A stretch of DNA of 33,977 nucleotides from Desulfobulbaceae bacterium (GCA_003508005.1 DNUE01000020.1:1-33977); one strand, 5' to 3'; shown: positions 23,865 to 32,738, counted from the first letter of the stretch. Numbers and translations are program-made. The notes: a model not told the origin generated them from the letters alone.

Positions 23865-26225
23865 CTAAAAAGGCCTTATGGTCCAGATGCCGCAGGGACA
23901 GGTATCGGCGCAGAAGCCGCAGGCAATGCACTTGCTGTCGTCCGATACGTATTCATAGTCGACCCCGTCCATGCCCGGGACCACCTCCTGACGGTGGATC
24001 GCATTGGTGGGGCAGATGGTCTCGCACAGGTGGCAGTCCCGGCAGGAACCGCAGCTCAGGCAGCGGGCGGCCTGCTCTTCCTGGGTAGCGCCCTTGTTTG
24101 TACTGGGGTCGTAGTGCGCGGTGGTAAGGGACTCGTAGGTGATCACCTTTTTGGCAAAAGGCTGCCAGGGCAGGCCCTTCAAGGTGGCGGCGATGTATTC
24201 GGCGGCCCGCTTGCCGGCGCCCAGGGCGTTGGTGGCCAGGCCAGGGCGCTCCACATCTCCCACCGCCAGGATCTTGGCGTCGCTGGTGCGGCCGGCCTCA
24301 TCGGTCTTGACCCAGGCGGCGCCGCCCACAGTGACGCATTCCACGGAATCGGGGAGAAAGCTAAGCTTCGGCACGTCGCCGATGGAGATGATGACCGTAT
24401 CGGCCGGGTAGAGGGTGCCGTCGTCGCCGACCAGCCCTTTCCCGTTGACCTCCCTGGTCATGACCGGCCATTTGAACACCGCGCCCAAGACTTCGGCGGC
24501 ATCTTTTTCCTTGCCGAAGGCCAAGGGCTTCTGGATGTCCACCAGGGTCACCTGGTCCGCGCCGAGACGGTAGGCCTCGGCGGCTACGTCACAGCCGACG
24601 TTGCCGGCGCCGATGATCACCACCTTCTTGCCGGTGGGCATGGGCTTCCGGCTCTTGGCCGCCTTCAGGTAGTCCAGGGCCGGAATGACCCGCTCATGGC
24701 CAGGAAAGGGGATGATCCGCGGCTGATGGGTGCCCACCGCGATCACCACATAGTCGAATTCCTTCTTCAACTTGAGGAGCTTGTCCTTGCTCATCGCCAC
24801 CCCGGTCTTGATGAAGATATTGGGGGTGTGCTTGAAGCGGGTGATTTCCCGCTCCCAGACGGCCCGGGACAACCGTTCCCAGGGGATGGTCTGGCTGAGC
24901 TTGCCGCCGATGTCGTCGGCCTGTTCAAAGATATGGGCCTCCACCCCGTTCAGGGCCAGGTGCCAGGCCGCAGCCATGCCTCCGGGGCCGCCGCCGATAA
25001 TGGCGACCTTTCGGCCGGTGGAAGGCAGCACTGCCGGAGGCTCGGCGGTATTGACTGCGCGCCCCAGAATCGACACATCGATACTGAAGTCCACCTTCTG
25101 GCGCGAGCAGTTCTGCATGCACAGATTGGGGCAGATGGTGCCGCAGACCGATGCCGGCAGCGGGGTATAGCGCAGGAGCATCTCGTAGGCTTCGTTGAGT
25201 TTGCCCTCGCGGATGAGCCGCAGGCGGTCGATGGTGGGAATATGGATCGGACAGTAGAAGGTACAGGGCGCCGCCGAATCCCGGTTGACCCAGAACGGCT
25301 TGCGTCGCCGCAGATCGCCGGTCTCGATCATGCCGATCACCGTGCGGTCCAGCCCCGGCGCGATGTCGCGAAGCGGGTCGCCGCCGCCGAAACCCTGGTC
25401 CCAGATCCGTTTTCGGAACTCGGCCATGGGCATGGGACCGGAAAACATCAGGGCACGCTCCTGGGGAGAAATGGCCATCAGGATCTTCCATTCCTCGCGG
25501 ACGCTCAGTTTCTTCAGCAGGTTTTCCCGGCCGATGGCCTTGAGAAACTCCGGCATCCGATCCATGAGCCACTGCCATTGCGCGTCGTCCGGCTCAAAGA
25601 GCTTGACATTGGTGCGGGAATAACTGTCGTCGGTTTTGCCGCGGAAATAGATCCAGCCGCCGACCATGCCGACGCCGGGCCGGTAGCCGAGGATGTTGTC
25701 GGGATTCTTCGGTTCTACGCCGCAGACCACGGCGATGCCGCCGCAGTTGAACTCGGCGAAGGTGTCGCCCACCGAACCGAGCACCCACAGCTCCGGCCGG
25801 GTATAATCCGGGTTCCATTTGGTCATGGTCAGGCCCCGGGCGCCGATGGAGCCGCCGATCATCACCCGGCCGCCGGCCATGGCGTTGCATGCGCCGTTGG
25901 TGGCATTGCTCTTGACGATGATATCCGCGCCGATGTTCAGGTAGCCGACATCATCCGAGGCTGGACCTTCGCAGATGATGGTCGCCCCGGGTTGGCCCAT
26001 GCAGCCAAGCCGCTGTCCCACCGGCCCGGTGATCCGGATATTGATGGGGTAATCGGGGGTCCCCAGGCGTATGCCGATATTGTGCTGACCATAGGATTCA
26101 AGAATGAGCCCTTTGGCCATTGCGGCCGCCTGCCGGACCTTTTCCTCGAAGATCTTCGAGGTGAGGCGCATGCCGTTTGCATCCTTGCCGCTGACCGTTT
26201 TTATTTTCGTGCTTTTCTTGCTCAT
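23865..26225 (-). CDS. Glutamate synthase: GXGXG domain fused to GltD-like oxidoreductase and ferredoxin
   Basis: A 786-residue fusion. Residues about 15-230 are the GXGXG beta-helix that in classical GOGAT is the C-terminus of the large subunit (GCMGQPGATIICEGP, GGRVMIGGSIGARG). A GltD-type NAD(P)H/FAD unit follows, with its N-terminal Fe-S cysteines (CTFYCPIHIPT, CGTICPNLCMQNC) and two Rossmann motifs (IIGGGPGGMAAAWH, IIGAGNVGCDVA). The last about 80 residues carry 4Fe-4S clusters (CLSCGSCRDCHLCETICP; CIACGFCADTCPCG). ATG 26225 was chosen; the frame is open to 26324, but that part overlaps the preceding gene. It is the third gene of the operon and supplies electrons to the synthase subunit. 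Confidence 0.9.
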   Translation of the reverse strand: MSKKSTKIKTVSGKDANGMRLTSKIFEEKVRQAAAMAKGLILESYGQHNIGIRLGTPDYPINIRITGPVGQRLGCMGQPGATIICEGPASDDVGYLNIGADIIVKSNATNGACNAMAGGRVMIGGSIGARGLTMTKWNPDYTRPELWVLGSVGDTFAEFNCGGIAVVCGVEPKNPDNILGYRPGVGMVGGWIYFRGKTDDSYSRTNVKLFEPDDAQWQWLMDRMPEFLKAIGRENLLKKLSVREEWKILMAISPQERALMFSGPMPMAEFRKRIWDQGFGGGDPLRDIAPGLDRTVIGMIETGDLRRRKPFWVNRDSAAPCTFYCPIHIPTIDRLRLIREGKLNEAYEMLLRYTPLPASVCGTICPNLCMQNCSRQKVDFSIDVSILGRAVNTAEPPAVLPSTGRKVAIIGGGPGGMAAAWHLALNGVEAHIFEQADDIGGKLSQTIPWERLSRAVWEREITRFKHTPNIFIKTGVAMSKDKLLKLKKEFDYVVIAVGTHQPRIIPFPGHERVIPALDYLKAAKSRKPMPTGKKVVIIGAGNVGCDVAAEAYRLGADQVTLVDIQKPLAFGKEKDAAEVLGAVFKWPVMTREVNGKGLVGDDGTLYPADTVIISIGDVPKLSFLPDSVECVTVGGAAWVKTDEAGRTSDAKILAVGDVERPGLATNALGAGKRAAEYIAATLKGLPWQPFAKKVITYESLTTAHYDPSTNKGATQEEQAARCLSCGSCRDCHLCETICPTNAIHRQEVVPGMDGVDYEYVSDDSKCIACGFCADTCPCGIWTIRPF

Positions 26226-26262
26226 GTTCCGCTGTGCTGTGTTAAGTAAGAGTTTAGCGCCG

Positions 26263-27903
26263 TTAACAGACATACTTGATCTGGAGTCTTTCCGCCGCGG
26301 CATGGTCGTCAATGCCGAGGGCATCCGACATGCCGATGGGCAGCGACTGGGAGCGTCCCAGCGGCGCCATGATTTTCTTGATCTCGGTGTTGATGGTCAT
26401 GTATACGTCCACCACGCGCTGGGCGACCTCGTCCGGGTCGAGCCGCCGGAATAGTTTCGGGTTCTGGCTGGTGATCCCCTTGGGGCAAAGGCCGAGGTTG
26501 CAGACGTTGCAGCGGCCTATCTCGTTGCCCAGGCAGCCGGCTGTGGACTGCATGATATACTTGCCGATGTGCACGCCGGAGGCGCCGAGCATGATCAGGG
26601 CCATGCCGTTCTGGGTGACGTTGCCGTTCTTGCCGATGCCGCCGGCTGCAAACAGCGGGATCTCGTTCTGCCGGCCCTGGGCGACCAGGTCCAGGTAGCA
26701 TTCGCGCAGGTTCGAGGCGATGGGGTGGCCGGTGGCATCCATGCTGATGTTGTAGGCGGCGCCGGTGCCGCCGTCCATGCCGTCGATGAGCAGCCCTCCA
26801 GCATAAGGGTTGCGCACCAGGTTGTTGAGCACCGACTTGGCGGAGGTGGAACCGGAAATCTTCGGGTAGACAGGCACCCGGAAGCCGAAGGCCATGGACA
26901 TGGTCTGGATCATTTTCATGACGCTTTCCTCGATGGAGTAGAGCGTCTGGTGCACCGGCGGGGAGGGCAGGTCGACGCCCTCGGGCACGCCGCGCAGCCG
27001 GGCGATCAGCTTGGAGACCTTGAACCACATCAGCAGGCCGCCGTCGCCGGGTTTCGCGCCCTGGCCGTATTTGATCTCGATGGCCGCCGGGTCGCACTGC
27101 ATCTCGGGAATGGCGCGGATGATTTCGTCCCAGCCGAAGTAGCCGGAGGCGATCTGCAGGATGATGTATTTGAGGAAGGGGCTCTTCAGGACCCACGGCG
27201 GACAGCCGCCCTCGCCGGTAGCCATGACCACCGGGATGCCCAGCACCTCGTTGCAGTAGGCCACGCCTTGCAGCAGGCCCAGCCACATGTTGGGGGAAAG
27301 CGCCCCGAACGACATGGAGCCGATGATAAAGGGAAAGATCTCGCGGGTCGGCGGAATCCACTCGCCCGCGGCCTTGCGCCGCAAAAATTCCTCGGGAGGG
27401 AGTATCCGCCCCAGGATGGTGCTGGTGGAAAATTCGTGGCGGCCGGCATCCAAGGCCGGATCGGTGAGCATGGAGATCCGGTCGAAGATGATCCGGTCGA
27501 GGATGGTCCTGCCGGACACGTTGCGCCGGCCGCCGCGCTTCCAGGCTTCGCCCTTCTGGTTGATGTGGAAGAGCGACCGGTCCTCGTTGCTGTTCGGCGT
27601 CGGCGTGATCGCCTCGTTGGGGCAGACCATGGAACACATGCCGCAGCCGATGCATTTGTTCTCAATGTTGGTTCGCTGCCTGATGCCGACGAAATGCCGG
27701 TAATCGCTGCCGCGCTTTTTCTGGAGGATGTCCAGTTTCGGCATCCTTTGCCGGCGGTAGGTGAGGTAGATGGCCTGAACCGGGCAGATGGAGGTGCAGC
27801 GGCCGCAAAGGGTGCAGCGGTCCTCACGGTGCTGGACGATCCAGGGCAGATCGTGATAGGTTAGGCTGCTTGGGGAAGTGCAAACTGATTGAATTGAGAC
27901 CAT
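26263..27903 (-). CDS. gltB: Glutamate synthase FMN/central subunit with N-terminal ferredoxin domain
   Basis: A 546-residue subunit that converts 2-oxoglutarate and ammonia to glutamate on FMN. Two 4Fe-4S motifs lead (CTLCGRCTSICP, CIGCGMCSMVCP). The FMN-binding synthase barrel follows (PFIIGSMSFGALS, ATGEGGCPPW, KYGQGAKPGDGG, DGMDGGTGAAYN). The 3Fe-4S cysteines CNVCNLGLCPKG lie near the C-terminus. ATG 27903 lies 43 bp inside the upstream glutaminase gene, but AAGGAG stands 8 nt before it, so this start is well supported. The architecture is that of archaeal-type split GOGAT rather than the one-piece proteobacterial GltB. Confidence 0.93.
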   Translation of the reverse strand: MVSIQSVCTSPSSLTYHDLPWIVQHREDRCTLCGRCTSICPVQAIYLTYRRQRMPKLDILQKKRGSDYRHFVGIRQRTNIENKCIGCGMCSMVCPNEAITPTPNSNEDRSLFHINQKGEAWKRGGRRNVSGRTILDRIIFDRISMLTDPALDAGRHEFSTSTILGRILPPEEFLRRKAAGEWIPPTREIFPFIIGSMSFGALSPNMWLGLLQGVAYCNEVLGIPVVMATGEGGCPPWVLKSPFLKYIILQIASGYFGWDEIIRAIPEMQCDPAAIEIKYGQGAKPGDGGLLMWFKVSKLIARLRGVPEGVDLPSPPVHQTLYSIEESVMKMIQTMSMAFGFRVPVYPKISGSTSAKSVLNNLVRNPYAGGLLIDGMDGGTGAAYNISMDATGHPIASNLRECYLDLVAQGRQNEIPLFAAGGIGKNGNVTQNGMALIMLGASGVHIGKYIMQSTAGCLGNEIGRCNVCNLGLCPKGITSQNPKLFRRLDPDEVAQRVVDVYMTINTEIKKIMAPLGRSQSLPIGMSDALGIDDHAAAERLQIKYVC

Positions 27904-29000
27904 ATCACCATCTCCTTACGATGGGGTGGAATAATAACAGTGTGCTCGCGCATGGGCTGAAAATCAAGGGAACGGTCCCGGTCGGGGATCAGGGCGTCCA
28001 CGCCGCAGATCTCCGAAGCGAAAGCCCAGGCACCCGGCCTGCCGCCTACGGAGGCGGGCCGCATTTTCTTGTGGTCCATGACCAGCAGGGAGGTTTCGTC
28101 CGGCAGGGTGCCGATGACCGCATTGGGGCCGTCGATGATCAGCCGCCGGCAGGCGGTGCGCAGGCCCTTGAGGAAATCGCCCTGGGGGTGGACGTCCAGT
28201 TCGCTGGTTTTCAGCGGGGTGATCACGTGCTTGTACGTCTCAAGAGGCAGTTTCAGCTTTTTGAGGACATAGTGGAGAATATGGGTGAAGACCTCGGAGT
28301 CGCTCTGGTAGCCGAGGTAGCCGGGAATCTGTTTGCCGGTGAGCCATTCCTTGATCGGGACAAAGGCGGTGTTCTCGCCGTTGGTCATGGTGGCGATGCC
28401 CTGGATGAAGAAGGGGTGGCAGGCATAGAGGTTGATGCCGTAATTGGTATTCTGCCGGCCCTGGGCCATAACCACCCTTGCCTTGATCCGGCCGTCATGC
28501 AGACCCAGGGCGTCGCCGACCGCGAGCGGCCAGCCCACTTCCTTGATCATCACCACCTGGGGCCAGAAGGAAAAGACGGTCAGGTCCCCGCCGTGCTCTT
28601 CTCCGTCCCTGCGCAGATCAAGACGGACCTGCATGTAGCGCTGTTCGGTCGCTTCCTGGGATGGCTCAGCCCCAACCGGATCCTTGTAGACCCGGATGAT
28701 GTATTTTTCCCGGTCCTGGGCCTCGACAATGCCCCTGGTAATGGTAAACTCGTGGTCGTACTTCAATTCGTAGCCCTGGCCGGCCATGTACTCGTCGAGC
28801 CGTTGCAGGGCCTCTTCCGTATGGGCGATGCCGGAGAGGATCGGCTGGTCGATCCGGTAGTTGAAATCGTCGAAATGGATACCCCGCAGCAGCAGGCCAA
28901 GGCCACTGCCGTCGAACCCTTCCTGCATGGCCTCCATGGCCGTCAGCACTTCATAGGGCGAGAAGGGCGTATCCGCGGTTTTCAAGGCAAGTCGGCACAT
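27861..29000 (-). CDS. Glutamate synthase glutaminase subunit (class II amidotransferase)
   Basis: A 379-residue protein with Cys2 directly after the initiator Met (MCRLALKTADTPFSP), as needed for an N-terminal nucleophile amidohydrolase. It would release ammonia from glutamine for the FMN subunit encoded next. The conserved asparagine and glycine region (ATMTNGENTAFVPI, YQSDSEVF) fits GATase type 2. In ordinary GltB this domain is the N-terminus of a 1,500-residue chain; here it is a separate first gene. A promoter candidate lies at 29130-29156, giving a leader of about 120 nt. Confidence 0.9.
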   Translation of the reverse strand: MCRLALKTADTPFSPYEVLTAMEAMQEGFDGSGLGLLLRGIHFDDFNYRIDQPILSGIAHTEEALQRLDEYMAGQGYELKYDHEFTITRGIVEAQDREKYIIRVYKDPVGAEPSQEATEQRYMQVRLDLRRDGEEHGGDLTVFSFWPQVVMIKEVGWPLAVGDALGLHDGRIKARVVMAQGRQNTNYGINLYACHPFFIQGIATMTNGENTAFVPIKEWLTGKQIPGYLGYQSDSEVFTHILHYVLKKLKLPLETYKHVITPLKTSELDVHPQGDFLKGLRTACRRLIIDGPNAVIGTLPDETSLLVMDHKKMRPASVGGRPGAWAFASEICGVDALIPDRDRSLDFQPMREHTVIIPPHRKEMVIWSQFNQFALPQAA

Positions 29001-29129
29001 GAATAGTACTCACGTTGGTTCATTCTGGTTGTAGACGGATTGCAGATTGTGGTGAAAAAGTACAAGGAAATGAATGGGTAATTTGTTGTTCATGCAGTAT
29101 TGATCCTGACAGGGGTGCAAGAAAAAACG

Positions 29130-29156
29130 ATTACAAGGAAAAAAAATCTCTGTCAA
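29130..29156 (-). promoter_or_regulatory. Candidate promoter of the glutamate synthase operon
   Basis: On the minus strand TTGACA (29156-29151) is followed after 15 bp by TGTAAT (29135-29130). Both hexamers are good, but the spacing is short; a 17-bp alternative gives only TAATCG. Confidence 0.4.
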
Positions 29157-29209
29157 GGGAAAGGACGCTGATTGTGGTAATTTTTGGACGGGTGCGAGGA
29201 CAACTGATT

Positions 29210-29306
29210 GGCGGGTCGCCAGCATGGTGCCTAGACTGAAGGGATCCCGTGGCACCATGCGGCCCGGCATTGGCCGGGCTGGGCGAAGGCCGCTACTCTG
29301 CGGCCT
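29210..29306. other. Four tandem hairpins between nifV and the glutamate synthase operon
   Basis: In 97 bp there are four separate stems: GGCG-GGT-CGCC (29210-29220); GCATGGTGCC paired with GGCACCATGC (29222-29231 and 29251-29260, loop 19 nt); GCCCGGC-ATTG-GCCGGGC (29262-29279); and AGGCCGC-TACTCT-GCGGCCT (29287-29306). None is followed directly by a T-run. It may be a structured 3' UTR of the nif-mod transcript, an unrecognised RNA, or a repeat. There is no gene in the 29001-29349 gap. Confidence 0.6.
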
Positions 29307-29349
29307 GAACACGTTCTGGCATTAATTTTTTTCCCTGGACAAGGGGCGA

Positions 29350-30456
29350 TCAGTTCACGAGGTCAGTGATCTCCTCTGGCCGCAGGGGCCGGCCAAGCCG
29401 GGTCGCCAGGCTGCGGATGCGTCCGGTCAGTTTCGGAAGGATATCCGGGCTGACTGGAGTCCCGAGACGGGAAAAATAGCCGGAGACGGCCTTCCTGCCG
29501 GATTTTGCTCCCAGGAGGATGGTCCGGCTGCTGTTGAGTATCTCCGGCGGAAAGGGTTCATAGGTGGCAGGATCGGCCAGCAGGCCATGCACGTGCAGCC
29601 CGGTTTCACAGGAGAAGACAGTATTACCCACCAGGGGTTGGTTGGCCGGGATCGCTCTTCCCGAGGCCTCGGCGACGAGTCGGCTGAGGGAGGCCAATTG
29701 TTCAAGGTGGTACGATTTGGTGCCGAGGACCAGGGTGAGCAGCGCGGCTACTTCCTCCAGCCGCGGGCAGCCTGCCCGTTCCCCGAGTCCCAGTACGGAG
29801 ACGTCCGCCCATTGGGCACCGGCCTCCAAGGCGGAAACTGCATTAGCCGTCGCCATTCCGAAATCGTTGTGGCCGTGGAAGGCAAACTCGATGGCCGGAT
29901 GGAGCTGGCGCTGCCGGGCAACCAGGGCGGCGGCCGCGCCGGGAGTCAGGACGCCGACCGTGTCCGCCAGGCGTATCCTTTCCACCCCGGAGGCAGCTGC
30001 TGTGGCGATCAGTTCGGCAAGAAAGGCTTCTTCAGTCCGGCTCGCATCCTCAACGCCCAGCGACAGGTGCGTAATGCCCATGTCTCTCGCCAGACGCATC
30101 GATTCCTTCAGGCGGGTGAGCACCCAGGCCCGGTTTTTGCCCAGACGGGCGCGGATATGCCGCTCCGAGGACGGAAGCGACAGGGACAGGACATCTGGCC
30201 GCAGCTTGCCGGCATGGAGGATATCCTCGGAACGGCAGCGGCACCAGAGGGCGAGGCGCGGCGGAAATTCCATGTCCCGGAGCGCTGGCAGGAGCTCCGC
30301 TAGTTCGCCGTCCAGGGCGGTCGCGGTACCCGCCTCGATCTCCTCGATGCCCACCGCGGCGACCGCCTTGCCGATGGCGATTTTCTGCATCAGAGAAAAG
30401 AGGACCCCGGGTGTCTGCGCCCCTTCGCGCAAGGTGGTATCGATCAGGTTTGGCAT
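29350..30456 (-). CDS. nifV: Homocitrate synthase NifV
   Basis: A 368-residue enzyme that condenses acetyl-CoA and 2-oxoglutarate to homocitrate, the organic ligand of the nitrogenase FeMo-cofactor. DTTLREGAQTPGV (6-18) opens the TIM barrel, FHGHNDFGMATAN carries metal-binding histidines, and LGERAGCPRLEEVA is the NifV/LeuA signature. The length is close to typical NifV (about 380). It starts 18 bp after modC. The nif context favours NifV over isopropylmalate or re-citrate synthase. Confidence 0.92.
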   Translation of the reverse strand: MPNLIDTTLREGAQTPGVLFSLMQKIAIGKAVAAVGIEEIEAGTATALDGELAELLPALRDMEFPPRLALWCRCRSEDILHAGKLRPDVLSLSLPSSERHIRARLGKNRAWVLTRLKESMRLARDMGITHLSLGVEDASRTEEAFLAELIATAAASGVERIRLADTVGVLTPGAAAALVARQRQLHPAIEFAFHGHNDFGMATANAVSALEAGAQWADVSVLGLGERAGCPRLEEVAALLTLVLGTKSYHLEQLASLSRLVAEASGRAIPANQPLVGNTVFSCETGLHVHGLLADPATYEPFPPEILNSSRTILLGAKSGRKAVSGYFSRLGTPVSPDILPKLTGRIRSLATRLGRPLRPEEITDLVN

Positions 30457-30474
30457 GCAACTTCCTTCCCCGGG

Positions 30475-31221
30475 TCAGGCAGGGCAGGGTTGCCGCCATG
30501 CCAGCTGCGTGCTGACGCGGGAACTCTCCTTCTCAGTCTGATAATTGCGCACTAGGCTGCGTACCCGGCCCATGTCGTAAACCACCAGGGTTTCGGCAAA
30601 GAGGTCGATATCTTCCGGATCGTGGCTGATCAGCAGTACCGGGACGTTGAAATGCTTCTTGATCTCAAGCAGCCTCAAACGAAGCCGGGAGCGAAGGCCG
30701 GGATCAAGGGCGGCAAAGGGCTCGTCGAGCAGGAGCAGATCCGGCTTGCGGACGAGCGCCCGGGCCAGGGCGACCCGCTGCCGCTGTCCACCCGAGAGTT
30801 CGGCGGGTATGGCGTTGCGCAACCCGGCGATATTGAACAGAGCGAGGGTATCCTCGACCCTGTGTTTCTCCCCGGTGGAGAGGCGGCCGCAAAGGGTCGG
30901 CTGCAGGGCAAAGGCGATGTTTCTTTCCACGGTCAGATGCGGGAACAGGGCGTAGTCCTGAAAGACGTACCCGATGTTTCGCCGCCGGGCTGGGATGTTG
31001 ATCCCCCGGGCGGAATCAAAGAGCGTCCTTCCGCCGGCAATGATGCGTCCGGAGTCCGGCTGTTCTAGGCCGGCCACCGTTCGCAGCGTGGTCGTCTTTC
31101 CCGAGCCCGAGGCGCCGAAGAGAACAACGAACTGCTCCAGTGAGCTGAACGCGCAGTTCAGGTCGAAGCGTCTCCCGCCCCTGGAACGCAACTTTTTCGT
31201 GATGTCGATGACGAATTCCAT
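30475..31221 (-). CDS. modC: Molybdate ABC transporter ATP-binding protein
   Basis: A 248-residue ATPase with Walker A GASGSGKTT (36-44), the signature LSGGQRQRVALARAL (142-156) and Walker B LLLLDEPFAALDP. It energises molybdate uptake. Classical ModC is about 350 residues because it carries a C-terminal molybdate-binding TOBE/MOP domain; here the chain ends soon after the ATPase core, so that domain is missing. GGAGGA precedes ATG 31221. It lies between modA and nifV on the same strand. Confidence 0.9.
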   Translation of the reverse strand: MEFVIDITKKLRSRGGRRFDLNCAFSSLEQFVVLFGASGSGKTTTLRTVAGLEQPDSGRIIAGGRTLFDSARGINIPARRRNIGYVFQDYALFPHLTVERNIAFALQPTLCGRLSTGEKHRVEDTLALFNIAGLRNAIPAELSGGQRQRVALARALVRKPDLLLLDEPFAALDPGLRSRLRLRLLEIKKHFNVPVLLISHDPEDIDLFAETLVVYDMGRVRSLVRNYQTEKESSRVSTQLAWRQPCPA

Positions 31222-31241
31222 AGTCTTTGTCCTCCGGTTTT

Positions 31242-32018
31242 CTAGGGCAGCTGGAAGCCTTGATCGGCTAGAATGGTCCGCGCTGCATCCGTTGCAAGAT
31301 ACTGGAGAAATTTCCCGGCCTCTTTCCGCTCACGGCTAGCGGCAACCAGGGCTGCCGTATATTCAACCCTGCAATTCGCCAGTTCGGCAGCAATCCGGAC
31401 CTGGTCCCGGGCGACTCGGACGTCGGTGGCGAAGACCAGGCCGGCGTCAATCTCGCCGCGCCGCAGGTAATCGAGGATCTGGCGCACCGAATTGCCCAAA
31501 ATCAACTTTTCCTGCACCCTGTCCCATACCCCTGCTTCGCGAAGTGCCTGTTTCGCATACTGGCCGGCGGTAACGGTTTCCGGCTTCCCGATGCCGATCC
31601 GTTTTACCAGGCCCGAGGCTAAGTCCTGCAGCCCGGTGATGGGGATCGTACTGTCGGCCGGCCTAGCCAAAACCAGGATGTTGCCGGCAAAGGTTAGGCG
31701 GCTTGCTGGATCAATGAGCCCACTGGCTTCGGCCTGGTCCATGTGCGCGGCGCTGGCCGAAACAAAGAGATCAACCGGCGCACTCTGGGTAATCTGCGCG
31801 AGAAGATCCCCGGTGCTGCCGAAATTAAACGTTGCCGAAACGTCGCGGTGCCGCTTGTTAAAATCCTCGCCCAAGGCCTGCATGACATTGGTCAGGCTGG
31901 CCGCCGCCGAAATGACGATATGTGCAGGCGCAGCAGCGGTCATTGCGGGCAGGGCCGTGAAAAAGAGGACCGCAGCCATTGCCGAAACAAGCAGCCTGCT
32001 GATTAGCGTTCGTTCCAT
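31242..32018 (-). CDS. modA: Molybdate ABC transporter substrate-binding protein
   Basis: A 258-residue periplasmic protein. ATG 32018 is chosen over ATG 32042 because GAGGAG lies about 9-14 nt upstream and the chain then begins with a signal peptide (MERTLISRLLVSAMAAVLFF, cleavage near TAAA). The mature start VISAAASLTNVMQAL, the NFGSTGDLLAQI loop and PVDLFVSAS are typical of ModA, whose serines hold molybdate. The C-terminus is FLQYLATDAARTILADQGFQ. It supplies molybdenum for the nitrogenase cofactor. Confidence 0.93.
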   Translation of the reverse strand: MERTLISRLLVSAMAAVLFFTALPAMTAAAPAHIVISAAASLTNVMQALGEDFNKRHRDVSATFNFGSTGDLLAQITQSAPVDLFVSASAAHMDQAEASGLIDPASRLTFAGNILVLARPADSTIPITGLQDLASGLVKRIGIGKPETVTAGQYAKQALREAGVWDRVQEKLILGNSVRQILDYLRRGEIDAGLVFATDVRVARDQVRIAAELANCRVEYTAALVAASRERKEAGKFLQYLATDAARTILADQGFQLP

Positions 32019-32063
32019 CTTTTCGTTCTCCTCTTTGCTCATCGCAAATCACCCCCGGCATGG

Positions 32064-32738
32064 TTAGCGCCATGAGGTCTGGAGCAGCTTCGCCGAGCCG
32101 TAAAGGATTACGGTGCTGACCAGTGTGATGAGCAGCACCAGAAAATTTGCCTGCCGGAAGTCCCCGGCCTGCACCGCGTCATATACCGCCATGGACAGGG
32201 TCTGGGTCCGGCCGGGCAGGTTGCCGGCCACCATCAGGGTGGCGCCGAATTCGCCCATGGCCCTGGCGAAGGCCAGCATGCCGCCGGCGAGTATTCCACG
32301 CCAGGCCATGGGCAGGGAGACTCGAAAAAATATGGAGAGACTTGATGCGCCCAAAGTGGCGGCCGCCTCCTCGCACTGCCTGTTCATCGATGCGAATGCG
32401 GCCCCGGCCGACTTGAACACCAGGGGCAGGGAGACGATCAGTGCCGCCAATACCGCCCCCTGCCAGGTAAAGATCAATGAGACGCCGAAAGTATCTTCAA
32501 GCCAGCGGCCAATGGTGCCTTTTCTGCCGATCGCCACCAGCAGGTAATAGCCTAGAACCGTTGGCGGCAGGACCAGCGGCAGGGAGATTGCCGCCTCCAC
32601 CAGGTCCCGTCCCCGGAATCGGGCCCGACCGAGCAAATAGGCGCCCGCCACCCCGGCGACCATTGCGCCCGCCGTGGCGAGGCAGGCGACCTTGATCGTC
32701 AGCAACAACGGTGCAAGGATGAGGTCGAATCGGATCAT
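32064..32738 (-). CDS. modB: Molybdate ABC transporter permease
   Basis: A 224-residue inner-membrane permease with about five to six hydrophobic helices. The cytoplasmic coupling loop EEAAATLGASSLSIFFRVSLP and the later ARAMGEFGATLMVAGNLPGRTQTL are ModB hallmarks. It precedes modA, giving the order modB-modA-modC, whereas modA-modB-modC is the commoner order. No strong ribosome binding site is seen at ATG 32738. Confidence 0.94.
   Translation of the reverse strand: MIRFDLILAPLLLTIKVACLATAGAMVAGVAGAYLLGRARFRGRDLVEAAISLPLVLPPTVLGYYLLVAIGRKGTIGRWLEDTFGVSLIFTWQGAVLAALIVSLPLVFKSAGAAFASMNRQCEEAAATLGASSLSIFFRVSLPMAWRGILAGGMLAFARAMGEFGATLMVAGNLPGRTQTLSMAVYDAVQAGDFRQANFLVLLITLVSTVILYGSAKLLQTSWR

Noticed and set aside
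23841..26249. 802-residue open frame on the + strand
   Set aside because: It lies antisense to the GXGXG-GltD-ferredoxin fusion, has low-complexity Gly/Asp/His-rich content and no domain, and is a product of high GC codon use.
26569..27864. 431-residue open frame on the + strand
   Set aside because: It mirrors the FMN subunit of glutamate synthase on the other strand and shows no motif or start signal.
29217..29232. Sigma54 promoter (GG-N10-GC) for the glutamate synthase operon
   Set aside because: AGGCAC...TGGC matches the -24/-12 pattern only loosely and falls inside one arm of the hairpin cluster; a TTGACA promoter lies closer to the gene.
29010..29312. 100-residue open frame on the - strand between nifV and the glutaminase gene
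   Set aside because: It spans the tandem hairpins and the candidate promoter, has no ribosome binding site and resembles no protein.
30475..30560. Frameshift as cause of the short ModC
   Set aside because: Only 18 bp separate its stop from nifV, leaving no room for a lost TOBE domain; it is simply a short form.
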